The position numbers were made by a program, and so were the translations under genes. From Phycisphaeraceae bacterium (GTDB lineage Bacteria; Planctomycetota; Phycisphaerae; Phycisphaerales; UBA1924): a stretch of DNA of 64,000 nucleotides. The notes under the pieces were generated by a model that saw nothing but the letters and a program-made list of their open reading frames with translations, ran no database searches and was not told the DNA's origin. Of the stretch, positions 25,541 to 34,398 are shown one piece after another; the stretch's first letter is position 1, and each line of letters opens with the position of its first letter. The stretch is from assembly GCA_020639195.1 (NCBI GenBank), contig JACKHB010000004.1, positions 372,001-436,000 on the forward strand, in the 5' to 3' direction.

Positions 25541-26839
25541 ATGTCCATCCTCGCCACTGTCCTCGCCGCGTGCCTGTGCGCAGAGCCCGCGCCCGCCGCG
25601 CCCGACACCACCATCCTCCACTGCGGCACGCTCCTGGACGTCCCCGGCCGGCCCCCGCGGCGCAACGTGAGCCTTGTCATCCGCCACGGCGTCATCGATC
25701 AGGTCACCGACGGCTTTGTCCGTCCTCGCGAGAACAGCGGCGACACGGCCATCATCGACCTCTCCGACCGGTTCGTCATGCCGGGGTTCATCGACTGCCA
25801 CGTGCACCTGACCGGCGAGTACCGCGAGAACCGCGCCCTGATCAACGTCGTCGAGACCGACGCCGACGCCGCGGTGCACGCCACCGTCTTCGCCCGCCGC
25901 ACGCTTGAGGCCGGCTTCACCACGGTGCGCGATGTGGGCGCCGACGGCGACGCCATCTTCGCCGTGCGCGACGCCATCCGCGAGGGACTGCTTCCCGGCC
26001 CGCGCATCCTCGCGGCGGGAGAGGCCATCAGCGCAACCGGCGGCCACGGCGACGGCACCAACGGCTACCGCGACGACCTGTTCGACCTGCCCGGCGTCGA
26101 GCACGGCATCGCCGACGGCATGGACGCGTGCCGCCAGGCCGTCCGCTACCAGGTCAAGCGCGGCGCCGATGTCATCAAGACCACCGCCACCGGCGGCGTG
26201 CTCTCCAACACTGCGGCGGGCGTCGAAGTTCAGTTGTTCGAGGACGAACTGACGGCCATTGTCGAGACGGCCCACATGCTGAATCGGAAGGTCGCCGCCC
26301 ACGCCCACGGCGCGACGGGCATCAAGGCCGCCCTGCGCGCCGGCGTCGATTCGATCGAGCACGGCACCTTCCTCGACGACGAGTGCATCGCCCTGTTCCG
26401 CCAGACCGGCGCGTATCTTGTCCCCACGATCCACGCCGGCAAGTTCGTCGAGCACAAGGCCGAGATCGACGGCTTCTTCCCGCCCCCGGTCCGCGAGAAG
26501 GCCCGGCTGGTCGGCCCGCAGATCCAGGATGCGCTGCGCCGCGCCCACGACGGCGGCGTGCTGATCGCCTTCGGCACCGACTGTGGCGTGGGCGCCCACG
26601 GCACCAACGCTCAGGAGTTCACGTACATGCACGAGGCCGGGATCAGCGAGATGGACTGCCTGGTCGCCGCGACCGTGAGCGCCGCCGATCTCTGCGGCCT
26701 GTCTGCCGAGGTCGGCACGATCGAGCCGGGCAAGCGTGCCGACATCATCGCCCTGGGCTCGAGCCCGCTGGACGACATCGGGGCCACCCGGGACGTCCGC
26801 TTCGTCATGTCCCGGGGCGTCGTGCACAAGTCCGAGTGA
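25541..26839 (+). CDS. secreted amidohydrolase, prolidase-like
   Basis: A 432-residue protein with a signal peptide (MSILATVLAACLCAEPAPAA) and GGAGGAG before the ATG. The amidohydrolase fold is complete: HVH in FIDCHVHLTGEY, the probable carboxylated Lys in DVIKTTATGG, His in AAHAHGATG, His in SIEHGTFLD and Asp in FGTDCGVG. The KTTATGG and AHAHG context resembles the Xaa-Pro dipeptidase (Sgx9260-like) subgroup of the superfamily, so hydrolysis of proline-containing dipeptides is a reasonable guess. It sits 68 nt behind the larger amidohydrolase; the pair may serve peptide salvage in the periplasm. Confidence 0.87.
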   Translation: MSILATVLAACLCAEPAPAAPDTTILHCGTLLDVPGRPPRRNVSLVIRHGVIDQVTDGFVRPRENSGDTAIIDLSDRFVMPGFIDCHVHLTGEYRENRALINVVETDADAAVHATVFARRTLEAGFTTVRDVGADGDAIFAVRDAIREGLLPGPRILAAGEAISATGGHGDGTNGYRDDLFDLPGVEHGIADGMDACRQAVRYQVKRGADVIKTTATGGVLSNTAAGVEVQLFEDELTAIVETAHMLNRKVAAHAHGATGIKAALRAGVDSIEHGTFLDDECIALFRQTGAYLVPTIHAGKFVEHKAEIDGFFPPPVREKARLVGPQIQDALRRAHDGGVLIAFGTDCGVGAHGTNAQEFTYMHEAGISEMDCLVAATVSAADLCGLSAEVGTIEPGKRADIIALGSSPLDDIGATRDVRFVMSRGVVHKSE

Positions 26840-26924
26840 GACCCGGCCGAAGAGAACGTGGGCGGGGAGCCGCGCCGCCCGGCGGCGGCGCGCAGGCCAG
26901 GGCCGCCCACAAGGAGATTCGGAC

Positions 26925-27155
26925 ATGGGGCTCTTCGGCAACAATGATGGAAGCCTCGCCGCGAGGGTGTCGCGCCTCGAGCGCCAACTGGCGGAGATCA
27001 TGGGCCACCTGGGCATCGAGCCCGACGACGACGGCCTGGATCAGGTGCGCGATCTGATGAACGCCGGCAAGAAGATCGAGGCCATCAAGGAATACCGGCA
27101 GCGAACCGGCGCCGGCCTCGCCGAGGCCAAGCAGGCCGTCGAACAGGGCGTGTAG
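26925..27155 (+). CDS. mini-protein with ribosomal L7/L12 C-terminal-like motif
   Basis: A 76-residue protein with AAGGAG 9 nt before ATG 26925. The N-terminal 30 residues look like a short coiled coil (SLAARVSRLERQLAEIMGHL). The C-terminal 36 residues (MNAGKKIEAIKEYRQRTGAG, then LAEAKQAVEQGV) match the helix-turn-helix core of the ribosomal protein L7/L12 C-terminal domain, the part that contacts translation factors. It is much too short to be L7/L12 itself (about 120 residues) and lacks the dimerisation domain. Small proteins of this type are known but their function is unclear to me. Confidence 0.75.
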   Translation: MGLFGNNDGSLAARVSRLERQLAEIMGHLGIEPDDDGLDQVRDLMNAGKKIEAIKEYRQRTGAGLAEAKQAVEQGV

Positions 27156-27291
27156 CGAGTCCGCGCACCGCCACGAGAGGGCGACGACAGACGGATCGAG
27201 CCCCGGGCGAAGCGCGCATCCTCGCCCAGATCCGATACGCTCCCGTCCAATGGCCTGCTCCGCGTCCTTCGCGTCTCCGCGGTGAGCCCGC

Positions 27292-28530
27292 ATGGCTGAG
27301 CGAGCCGACATCGCGATCGTGGGCGCCGGCGCGGCAGGGCTGTTCGCCGGCATCTGGGCCGCGCGGCGGGCGCGGGAACTCGGGCACGATCGGCGGATCC
27401 TCGTGCTCGACGGCGCCGCGAAGATCGGGGCCAAGATCCTCGTTGCCGGGGGCGGGCGCTGCAACGTCACGCACCACGCCGTCACCGAGCGGGACTTCAA
27501 CGCCGCGTCGACGGGCGCGGTGCGGAGCGTGCTGGCCCGCTTCGGTGTGGCCGACACCGTCGCGTTCTTCCGCGAGATGGGCCTGGAACTCAAGCGCGAA
27601 GAGACGGGCAAACTGTTCCCCGTGACCGACCGCGCCCGCGACGTGCTCGATGCCCTGCTGCGGGCGCTGCGCGAGTCGGGCGCGGAACTCCGCCATCCCG
27701 CGCGGGCGGAGTCGATCGAGCGCGAGGCAGACGGCTTTGTCATTCGTGGTGCGTGGGGCGAGATCCGGGCCGGGCGGCTGATTCTGGCGACCGGCGGGCG
27801 GAGCCTGCCCAAGACGGGCTCGGACGGCGCGGGGTACGAGTTCGCCCGGGCGTTGGGCCACGGCGTGACGCGGACGTTTCCGGCGCTGGTGCCGCTGACG
27901 CTCGCCGATGGGCACTTCCTGCGGGACCTCTCGGGCGTGTCGTTTCCGGCGACGCTCGAGGTCCGCAGCGCCAGCGGCAAGCGGCAGGCCTCCACCCGGG
28001 GCGACGCGCTGTGCACGCACTTTGGGCTGTCGGGCCCGGCGGTGCTGGACATCAGCCGGCACCTCATCGCCGCGCGGCACGCCGACGCCGGCGCGCGGCT
28101 GGTGGTCTCGTTCGTGGATGCGGATCGGGGAGCGCTCGAGGGCGAACTGGTGGCGCTGGGGCCGAAGCGAGTCGCGTCCTGGCTGCGCGGGATGTTGCCC
28201 GAGCGGCTGGGCGGGGCGATCCTCGCGCACGCCGGGGTGGCGCCCGAGACCTCCGGCGCGACGCTGACGCGCGATGCGCGCCGGGCGCTGCTCGCCGCGG
28301 TGTGCGAACTCGACGTGCCGGTCACCGGGGATCGCGGGTACACGTACGCGGAGGTGACGGCCGGGGGCGTACCGCTGAGCGAGCTGACGCTGCGGACGAT
28401 GGAGTCGAGGGTGTGTCCGGGGCTGCGCCTATGCGGCGAGATTCTGGATGTGGATGGGCGGATTGGCGGGTTCAACTTCCAGTGGGCGTGGGCGAGCGGG
28501 TTCAGCGCGGGGCGGGCGGCGGCGGAATGA
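27292..28530 (+). CDS. BaiN/HI0933-type NAD(P)/FAD-dependent oxidoreductase
   Basis: A 412-residue flavoprotein. The FAD-binding Rossmann motif is at residues 6-17 (IAIVGAGAAGLF), followed by GAAKIGAKILVAGGGRCNVT, the hallmark of the HI0933/BaiN family. A second glycine motif occurs at RLILATGGRSLPKTGSDGAG, and the C-terminal signature is near the end (RLCGEILDVDGRIGGFNFQW, AWASGFSAGRAAA). The length is typical of the family. The reaction is not known for most members (BaiN acts on bile-acid intermediates in gut bacteria, unlikely here). The region 27156-27291 upstream holds a possible -10 (GATACGCT near 27234) but no other gene. Confidence 0.92.
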   Translation: MAERADIAIVGAGAAGLFAGIWAARRARELGHDRRILVLDGAAKIGAKILVAGGGRCNVTHHAVTERDFNAASTGAVRSVLARFGVADTVAFFREMGLELKREETGKLFPVTDRARDVLDALLRALRESGAELRHPARAESIEREADGFVIRGAWGEIRAGRLILATGGRSLPKTGSDGAGYEFARALGHGVTRTFPALVPLTLADGHFLRDLSGVSFPATLEVRSASGKRQASTRGDALCTHFGLSGPAVLDISRHLIAARHADAGARLVVSFVDADRGALEGELVALGPKRVASWLRGMLPERLGGAILAHAGVAPETSGATLTRDARRALLAAVCELDVPVTGDRGYTYAEVTAGGVPLSELTLRTMESRVCPGLRLCGEILDVDGRIGGFNFQWAWASGFSAGRAAAE

Positions 28531-28562
28531 GTCGGCGCGGAGTCGTGCGCGTCTGGCGCGGG

Positions 28563-28841
28563 TCAGGCCTTGCGGCGCCTGGGCGCGGGCTTCTTGCGTC
28601 CGAGGCTCCAGGTGGCGACGAGGGCAATGAACCCGAGGCCGATGAGCACGAGGCCCGCGGGCATCTCGCCCCACTTTTCGACGATGCCGCGGATGAGCAG
28701 GAGGATGGTCTTTCCCCGGCTCTGCGAGGGCTTGGCGCCGGCGAGGTCGGCGCGGCTCACCATTCCGGCGGCGATGGCGACGCCAAGGGCGATGAAGATG
28801 AGCCACGCGAGGCTGAGCAGGGCCCGCTTCCAGTTGGCCAT
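28563..28841 (-). CDS. small two-pass membrane protein
   Basis: A 92-residue protein. Two hydrophobic segments are visible: about residues 8-27 (LSLAWLIFIALGVAIAAGMV) and about 61-80 (PAGLVLIGLGFIALVATWSL), the second followed by a Lys/Arg-rich tail (GRKKPAPRRRKA). The family is not recognised. A TACGCT hexamer lies 6 nt before the ATG with no ribosome-binding site, which fits a leaderless transcript. It is divergent from the sulfatase gene and convergent with the flavoprotein gene. Confidence 0.7.
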   Translation of the reverse strand: MANWKRALLSLAWLIFIALGVAIAAGMVSRADLAGAKPSQSRGKTILLLIRGIVEKWGEMPAGLVLIGLGFIALVATWSLGRKKPAPRRRKA

Positions 28842-28935
28842 AGTGGCAGCGTACCGCGCCGGAGGCGCACGCCACAGCGGATTCCGGTGGAGGTCTGGGA
28901 AGGTGGTCCGAGTAGGATGGCCTCGGGAGGCCCTC

Positions 28936-30474
28936 ATGAGACTCATCGCGATGTTGCTCCTTGCGTTGCTGGCGCCGATGGCGGGGGGCCAGCCGAAGCG
29001 CCCGAACATCGTGGTGTTCCTCGTGGACGACATGGGGTGGCAGGACACATCGGTTCCGTTCTTCTCAGAGGTGACGGATCCGAACCGGCGGTATCGAACG
29101 CCGTCGATGGAGCGTCTGGCGCGGGAGGGGATGCGGCTGACCAGCGCGTACGCGTGCTCGGTGTGCTCGCCGACGCGGATCAGCCTGATGACCGGGCAGA
29201 ACGCCGCGAGGCATCGGGTGACGAACTGGACGCTGCAGCGCGACACGAGCACGGACGCGAGGCACCCGCGGCTGGAGTTTCCGCGGTGGAACGTCAACGG
29301 CCTGAGCCCGGACCCGCGGGCGCAGGGGGTGGTGGAGCGCGCGGTTCGGGCGCGGGCGCTGCCGGACTTTCTGCGGAGCGCGGGGTACCGGACGATCCAC
29401 GTCGGCAAGGCGCACTTCGGGGCGATCGGCACTCCGGGGGCGGATCCGCGTTCGCTGGGGTTCGATGTGAACATCGCGGGGCACGCGGCGGGCGCGCCGG
29501 CGAGCTATCGGGGCGAGCACAACTTCTCGCAGGCGGGGCGGACGGGGCAGGGCGGGCCGTCGGCGTGGGATGTTCCGGGGCTGGAGGCGTATCACGGCAG
29601 GGAGATCTCGCTGACAGAGGCTCTGACGATCGAGGCGCTGCGGGAGGTGCGGAGCGCGATCGCCGAGGGGGGGCCGTTCTTCCTGTACCTGGCGCACTAC
29701 GCGGTGCACGCGCCGATCATGGCCGATCCTCTGTATGTCGAGGGCTATGGGAGTCTGCACCCGACCGAGGCGGCGTACGCGTCGATGATCGAGGCGATGG
29801 ACGCGTCGCTTGGGGCGGTGCTGGATGAGCTGGATCGGCAGAAGGTGGCGCGGAACACGCTGGTGATCTTCCTGTCGGACAACGGCGGGCTCTCGGCGAC
29901 AGCGCGCGGGGGCCCGCGCGACACGCACAACCTGCCGCTGAGCGCGGGCAAGGGGAGCGCGCGGGAAGGAGGCGTGCGGGTGCCGATGCTGGTGCGCTGG
30001 CCGGGAGTGGTGGCGGCCGGGAGCGCGAGCGATGCGCCGGTGATCATCGAGGACGTGTTCGCGACGTTGGTGGAGGTTGGCACGGGCTTGGATCCGGGGT
30101 CGGATGGCGTGAGCCTGGTTGGTCTGCTCGGTGGCGGGGCCGGGCCGGACCACCCGCTGGTGTGGCACATGCCCAACTACTGGGGCGTGGAGGGGCCGGG
30201 GTACGGGCCGTCGTCGTCGATCCGGTCCGGGCGATGGAAGCTGACGTACATGCACGATCCGGCGAGCGCCGAGCGGGCGACGCTGTTCGATCTGGAGGCG
30301 GACATCGGCGAGTCGCGCGATCTGGTGCGCGAGCGGCCGGAGGTGGCGCGGGCGTTGGCGGCAGAGCTCGAGGCGCTGCTCGAGGCGCGTGGGGCGCAGT
30401 GGCCTCGGGTTCGGGAGACGGGTGAGCGTATTGAGGGCCCGGTTTCGGCGCTGGAGGTGTGGTTGGGAGGGTGA
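28936..30474 (+). CDS. secreted sulfatase
   Basis: A 512-residue protein with a short signal peptide (MRLIAMLLLALLAPMAGGQ). The alkaline-phosphatase superfamily sulfatase signature is complete: metal-binding DD at 31-32 (VVFLVDDMGWQD) and the catalytic C-S-P-T-R motif at 77-81 (CSVCSPTRISLMTGQ), whose Cys is converted to formylglycine. Further on are FFLYLAHYAVHAPI, LVIFLSDNGG and LSAGKGSAREGGVRVPMLVR, all typical of arylsulfatase A-like enzymes. It should remove sulfate esters from an external substrate, commonly polysaccharides in planctomycetes. GGGAGG lies just upstream of the ATG. A formylglycine-generating enzyme is not in this window. Confidence 0.93.
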   Translation: MRLIAMLLLALLAPMAGGQPKRPNIVVFLVDDMGWQDTSVPFFSEVTDPNRRYRTPSMERLAREGMRLTSAYACSVCSPTRISLMTGQNAARHRVTNWTLQRDTSTDARHPRLEFPRWNVNGLSPDPRAQGVVERAVRARALPDFLRSAGYRTIHVGKAHFGAIGTPGADPRSLGFDVNIAGHAAGAPASYRGEHNFSQAGRTGQGGPSAWDVPGLEAYHGREISLTEALTIEALREVRSAIAEGGPFFLYLAHYAVHAPIMADPLYVEGYGSLHPTEAAYASMIEAMDASLGAVLDELDRQKVARNTLVIFLSDNGGLSATARGGPRDTHNLPLSAGKGSAREGGVRVPMLVRWPGVVAAGSASDAPVIIEDVFATLVEVGTGLDPGSDGVSLVGLLGGGAGPDHPLVWHMPNYWGVEGPGYGPSSSIRSGRWKLTYMHDPASAERATLFDLEADIGESRDLVRERPEVARALAAELEALLEARGAQWPRVRETGERIEGPVSALEVWLGG

Positions 30475-30524
30475 GCGGCGAGCGTGGAGGTCTAGAGCGG
30501 CAGATCGGAGTAGAAAGGGGCGGT

Positions 30525-32060
30525 TCAGTCTTCTTCCTGAGGTGGGTACAGAATCCAGTCGCCGTCGGGGGGGACGCCCTCGCTCAACGGATTGAGCCAG
30601 CGTGCGAGACTCGGGTAGGCGCCAACGCGGCCTGTCTCGCCGCCGTCGTCGTCGCGATCCGGCCCGCGAGAGTAGAGGAGGGGAGCGCCACCGGTGAGCT
30701 CGTAGAGGATCGACTGGCCGGTGAAGATGTCGATGGGGACAGAGTCGAGAGAGTGGGGCACGAGAGCGTCGAGCGAAGCGGGGTAGGCGCCGTGCTCGCG
30801 CCGGAACAGCTCGAGCGCAATGGCGACACCGGAAAATCCGGCACGGCACTTGAGCATGTTCATGGAAACCCACGCGCGATCGAACTCTGGCAGAAGGACG
30901 TGCACAGGGAGCATCTCCCAGTGACTGCCAGCTCTTCGAATCCGCCTGCACTCTGTGCTGAGCTCCCAGTCCTGGGGATTCCAGGGACTTCCATCGATCT
31001 GGCGCATGCCCAGGGCGAACAGCTTGTCGTACTCAGTCGCCTGGGCCTTGCGTCCGGCGGATCCCGCGAGGACGAATCGCGTGATCGGCGCATCGAACCT
31101 CCCATCGGAGTCGGTGGTGGGATACATGGTGAGCCACGCATCCGCATCGAGCGCGCCATCCCCCTCGTCGTTGAGTGTGAAGGCGCGCTGGAGGGCGTCG
31201 AGGAACCACAGGCGGTGTGCCTCGCAGGCACGCGCCAGGGCCTTGTCGGCATCGTCACACAACAGCCGCGCGGAGAGAGCGGCGAGTTCCTCCGGAGTGA
31301 AGCGGTGAGAGTCGGTTGCGAGCGACTCCATGACGGTGGAGGTGGCCAGATCCCGGATAGCGAAGCCAACGAGGGTTGAGATGAGGATTCGATCCTGTTC
31401 CACGTGGCGCCCCAGGTTCGCGAGCGCTCCGATATCACTGACAAAGCGGTCGGCCTCGCCCCGTTGCAACGCGACACGCGAGTCCATGACGAGTGTCCGG
31501 GCCAGGCCACGGCAGTGCCCGAGGTGCGGGAGCAGGATGTCCGTCATCGCGGGGTTGTCCGAGGGCGGGACGGGGGTGAAGGGCTCACCGAAGAGCTCGG
31601 CGCGAGCCGCGGCGACAACCGGATCGAGTTGATCGGTGATGACATACCCCATGCGGGGCATGGACGCGGCGACATGGATGAGCGCAATCGCAGCGAGGTT
31701 GTCGTCGATGTACGAGACCGCCTCGTCCCAGCCGGGCTGGCCGGGGCGGGGAGGCCACTGCGCGCCGGAGTCCGGATCGTCGAAGATCGCTGGAGTGCGG
31801 CCGAGCATGACGGCAGCCCGGCGGTAGATCAGCCAGGCGCGCTGGTCCTCGGGAACGGCGAGGGCATCGGCGTTGAGTTCGGCGAGGTAGTTGTGGGTGA
31901 TCTGGATCTGCCCGATGGGGGGCGGGTCCGCGGGCTCGGGCTGGGCCACAGCGGGACACGCGAGCAGCAGGGCGAGGACCATGGAGAGTCCCCGGGTTGG
32001 CTGGGGCCGACGCCTGATTTTTCGGAATGGCGGGAGGCGGGTTGCGGGGAGGTCGGGCAT
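30525..32060 (-). CDS. secreted or membrane-anchored protein of unknown function
   Basis: A 511-residue protein. A hydrophobic stretch at residues 25-40 (LSMVLALLLACPAVAQP) after a basic segment (FRKIRRRPQPTR) looks like a signal peptide; ATG 31982 (MVLALLLACP) is an alternative start. I do not recognise the main region. The C-terminal 100 residues (ALELFRREHGAYPASLDALV, then LLYSRGPDRDDDGG) resemble the C-terminal part of type II secretion pseudopilin-like proteins that is frequent in planctomycete secreted proteins. It converges with the sulfatase gene (50 nt between the stops). A perfect inverted repeat lies upstream at 32123-32139. Confidence 0.7.
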   Translation of the reverse strand: MPDLPATRLPPFRKIRRRPQPTRGLSMVLALLLACPAVAQPEPADPPPIGQIQITHNYLAELNADALAVPEDQRAWLIYRRAAVMLGRTPAIFDDPDSGAQWPPRPGQPGWDEAVSYIDDNLAAIALIHVAASMPRMGYVITDQLDPVVAAARAELFGEPFTPVPPSDNPAMTDILLPHLGHCRGLARTLVMDSRVALQRGEADRFVSDIGALANLGRHVEQDRILISTLVGFAIRDLATSTVMESLATDSHRFTPEELAALSARLLCDDADKALARACEAHRLWFLDALQRAFTLNDEGDGALDADAWLTMYPTTDSDGRFDAPITRFVLAGSAGRKAQATEYDKLFALGMRQIDGSPWNPQDWELSTECRRIRRAGSHWEMLPVHVLLPEFDRAWVSMNMLKCRAGFSGVAIALELFRREHGAYPASLDALVPHSLDSVPIDIFTGQSILYELTGGAPLLYSRGPDRDDDGGETGRVGAYPSLARWLNPLSEGVPPDGDWILYPPQEED

Positions 32061-32325
32061 CGGCGCACCGGTTGGTTGGATGAAGGCAGGAGTGCGAGAA
32101 GACCGAGGCGCACGGCCAGCGGTGTGTCACGGTGACACAGCGATGAAGATAATCGGGGGCACCTGGGATTCAAGCGGTGGCGGGCGAAGGGAGCGGGTTT
32201 GGGCGCACAAACGAGGGAGTTGCACGAGAAGAGGCTGCGGAGGTCCGCGCGCACGCGGGCGTGCCGCCTGACTTGCGGCGTGCCGACCGACTCGGAACAT
32301 GCGCGTGCGTCGTGTCTGATGGGGC
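32061..32325. other. intergenic region upstream of the 511-residue protein gene
   Basis: 265 bp without a convincing gene on either strand. It holds the 17-bp inverted repeat at 32123-32139 described separately. sucD ends on its right side. I see no hairpin followed by a T tract that would terminate sucD. Confidence 0.5.
32123..32139. promoter_or_regulatory. inverted repeat TGTGTCAC-G-GTGACACA, possible operator
   Basis: Perfect 8-bp arms around one central base. It lies 63 bp upstream of the ATG at 32060 of the leftward 511-residue protein gene, a suitable place for an operator. No regulator gene is adjacent, so the binding protein is unknown. Confidence 0.4.
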
Positions 32326-33327
32326 CTAGATGCCCAGGGCCTTGGCCATGGCCTTGCCCATCTCCGCCGGGCTGAGCGAAACCTGCACGCCGGCGGCCTG
32401 GAGGGCGTCGATCTTGGACTGGGCCGTGCCGCGGGGTTTGCCGTCGGCGCCGCCGGCCTCGATGATGGCGCCGGCGTGTCCCATGCGCTTGCCGGGGGGG
32501 GCGGTGCGTCCGGCGATGAACGCGGCGACGGGCTTCTTGACATGGGACCTGATGTAGTCCGCCGCGGCTTCCTCGTCGGAGCCGCCGATCTCACCGATCA
32601 TGAGGATGCCGTCGGTGTCGGGGTCGTCCTGGAAGAGTCGGAGGCAGTCGATGTGGTTGAGGCCCCGGACGGGGTCGCCGCCGATGCCGATGCAGGTTGA
32701 CTGGGCGATGCCGAGGTTGGAGCACTGCCAAACGGCCTCGTAGGTGAGTGTGCCGGAGCGGGAGACGATGCCGACGGCCTTGCGCGTGGTGCAGGCCTTC
32801 TCGGAGCGGTGGAGGTGGATGTAGCCGGGCATGATGCCGATCTTGCAGCCGCCTGCGCCGGGGCCGCGGGTGTACGGATCGTCGCTGGACTCGCCCGAGC
32901 CGGTGCGCGGGCCGGGCGAGATGACGCCGGGGCAGTTGGGGCCGATCAGGGCGGGGCCGGAAGGGCCCATCTCATCGAGCACGGCGCGGACGCGGATCAT
33001 GTCCTGGACGGGGACGCCCTCGGTGATGGCGCAGATGACCTTGATGCCTGCGGCGGCGGCCTCGAGGATCGCGTCGGCGCAGAACGCGGGGGGCACGAAG
33101 ATCATGGTGGCGGCGGCGGCGGTGTCTTTGACGGCGCGTTCGACAGTGTCGAAGATGGGGACGGTGGCCTTGGCGTCGATGTCGAACTTCTGGCCGCCCT
33201 TGCCGGGCGTGACGCCGCCGACGAGTCGGGTGCCGTAGAGGAAGCAGCCGCGGGTGTGCGTGGCGCCGGCCGAGCCGGTGATGCCCTGGCAGATCACGCG
33301 GGTGGAGGCGTCAACGAGCACGGGCAT
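32326..33327 (-). CDS. sucD: succinyl-CoA ligase (ADP-forming) subunit alpha
   Basis: A 333-residue protein from ATG 33327 with GAGGAG upstream. The CoA-binding N-terminus (VICQGITGSAGATHT, then YGTRLVGGVTPGKGG) and the phosphorylated active-site His284 in RMGHAGAIIEAGG are present, as are LIGPNCPGV and GIVSRSGTLTYE. It interconverts succinyl-CoA and succinate in the TCA cycle together with SucC, which is not adjacent here. At 333 residues it is longer than the usual 290 or so: two insertions are visible at about 139-160 (GPRTGSGESSDDPYTRGPGA) and 171-183 (HLHRSEKACTTRK), bracketing CKIGIMPGYI. Confidence 0.93.
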   Translation of the reverse strand: MPVLVDASTRVICQGITGSAGATHTRGCFLYGTRLVGGVTPGKGGQKFDIDAKATVPIFDTVERAVKDTAAAATMIFVPPAFCADAILEAAAAGIKVICAITEGVPVQDMIRVRAVLDEMGPSGPALIGPNCPGVISPGPRTGSGESSDDPYTRGPGAGGCKIGIMPGYIHLHRSEKACTTRKAVGIVSRSGTLTYEAVWQCSNLGIAQSTCIGIGGDPVRGLNHIDCLRLFQDDPDTDGILMIGEIGGSDEEAAADYIRSHVKKPVAAFIAGRTAPPGKRMGHAGAIIEAGGADGKPRGTAQSKIDALQAAGVQVSLSPAEMGKAMAKALGI

Positions 33328-33373
33328 GGTGATCTCCTCGCGGTCGCGACGGTATGGGCCGATGGCGGCGGCA

Positions 33374-34318
33374 TCAAGGAATGAGGGGGATGGGGGCGGG
33401 GTTGTCGGGCCATTGCGGCAGCGGGGACTCGCCAAGCGTGGGGTCGGGCGCGGGGCGCCAGGCGGAGTTGAAGCGCGGGGCGAGTCGGTCGCTCAGGGGG
33501 AGCAGGCCGAGGCGAGAGAGGGCCTTGAGCATGGCGCGCTTGGGGAGCGCATCGAGGTGGGCGAGGTCGGCGACTTCGGGCAGCGGCTGGCCGGGGGTCC
33601 AGCGGTGGACATCGGGGTCGCGGGCGCGGCGGACTTCGGATCGCCAGTCCCTGCGCCAGTGCCACCCGCCGATGGGCATGTTGGGGGCCATGATGGCGCG
33701 GAGGCGGGCGCGTCGCTCGGCCTGTTCGGGGGTGCGCCAGCGATAGTGGCGGAGCTTGATGCGGGCGTGGGCGACGGCGCCCGCGCGGACGGGGCGCTCG
33801 CGCGTGGTGGGCCAGCGCATGGAGGGGCGGTATCGGAAGAAGCGGATCTCTGGGAAGCGGTTGATGATGTAGTGGAGGCGGCGCTGGTCGATGGGGACGG
33901 CGGGGTCTTCGAGGCCCAGGCGGGCGGCGCGCAGGTCTCTTCGCAGCAGGATGAAGTCGTAGAGCTGGGCGCAGACGACGTGCTCGTGTCGGGCGATGCG
34001 CTCGCGGAGGAAGGCGCGCGGGTCGTCGTGGTAGATCTCGTCGGCGTCGGCGCGGCAGACCCAGTCGCCGGGGGCGAAGGCGGGGCGGGCGCGATCGAAG
34101 ACCCAGGCGCGGACGCCGTTGTGGAAGAGCATGGGCGTGCGGGCGATGGGGATGATGCGTGCGTCGCGAGCGGCGGTGGAGCGGATGAGGTCCCATGTGG
34201 CGTCGGTGCTGCCGGTGTCGAGGGCGTGGACGGTATCGGCCCAGGAGAGCAGGTGGTGGAGGCAGGGCCCAATGATGTCCTGCTCGTCTCTGCACACGAG
34301 CAGCGCGTGGATACGCAT
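33374..34318 (-). CDS. family 2-type glycosyltransferase
   Basis: A 314-residue protein. The N-terminus reads as a GT-A fold (ALLVCRDEQDIIGPCLHHLL, ADTVHALDTGSTDATWDLIR), and the metal-binding D-x-D motif is in VCRADADEIYHDDP near residue 90. This matches the family 2 proteins with the 'D-x-GS-x-D-x-T' signature. The C-terminal 120 residues are basic and contain no membrane segment. It has no adjacent glycan genes in its direction, though the glycan locus starts about 3 kb away. A TACGCT hexamer lies 8 nt before the ATG with no ribosome-binding site, suggesting a leaderless mRNA. Confidence 0.82.
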   Translation of the reverse strand: MRIHALLVCRDEQDIIGPCLHHLLSWADTVHALDTGSTDATWDLIRSTAARDARIIPIARTPMLFHNGVRAWVFDRARPAFAPGDWVCRADADEIYHDDPRAFLRERIARHEHVVCAQLYDFILLRRDLRAARLGLEDPAVPIDQRRLHYIINRFPEIRFFRYRPSMRWPTTRERPVRAGAVAHARIKLRHYRWRTPEQAERRARLRAIMAPNMPIGGWHWRRDWRSEVRRARDPDVHRWTPGQPLPEVADLAHLDALPKRAMLKALSRLGLLPLSDRLAPRFNSAWRPAPDPTLGESPLPQWPDNPAPIPLIP

Positions 34319-34398
34319 GCGAGCGAAGCGTATCGGTGGGTTGGGGCGGTCGCTAGGATTGGGCCGGATTCCAGGGGTGGAACCGGTGGGAGCATGGC

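Noticed and set aside
25343..27016. 557-residue open frame on the minus strand opposite the amidohydrolase gene
   Set aside because: It is antisense to a protein with complete metal-binding motifs. It has the low-complexity Asp/Gly/Val/Arg composition typical of the opposite strand of GC-rich genes and no ribosome-binding site.
29065..30951. 628-residue minus-strand frame opposite the sulfatase
   Set aside because: Arg/Pro/His-rich composition, no recognisable motif, and it covers the C-S-P-T-R sulfatase on the other strand.
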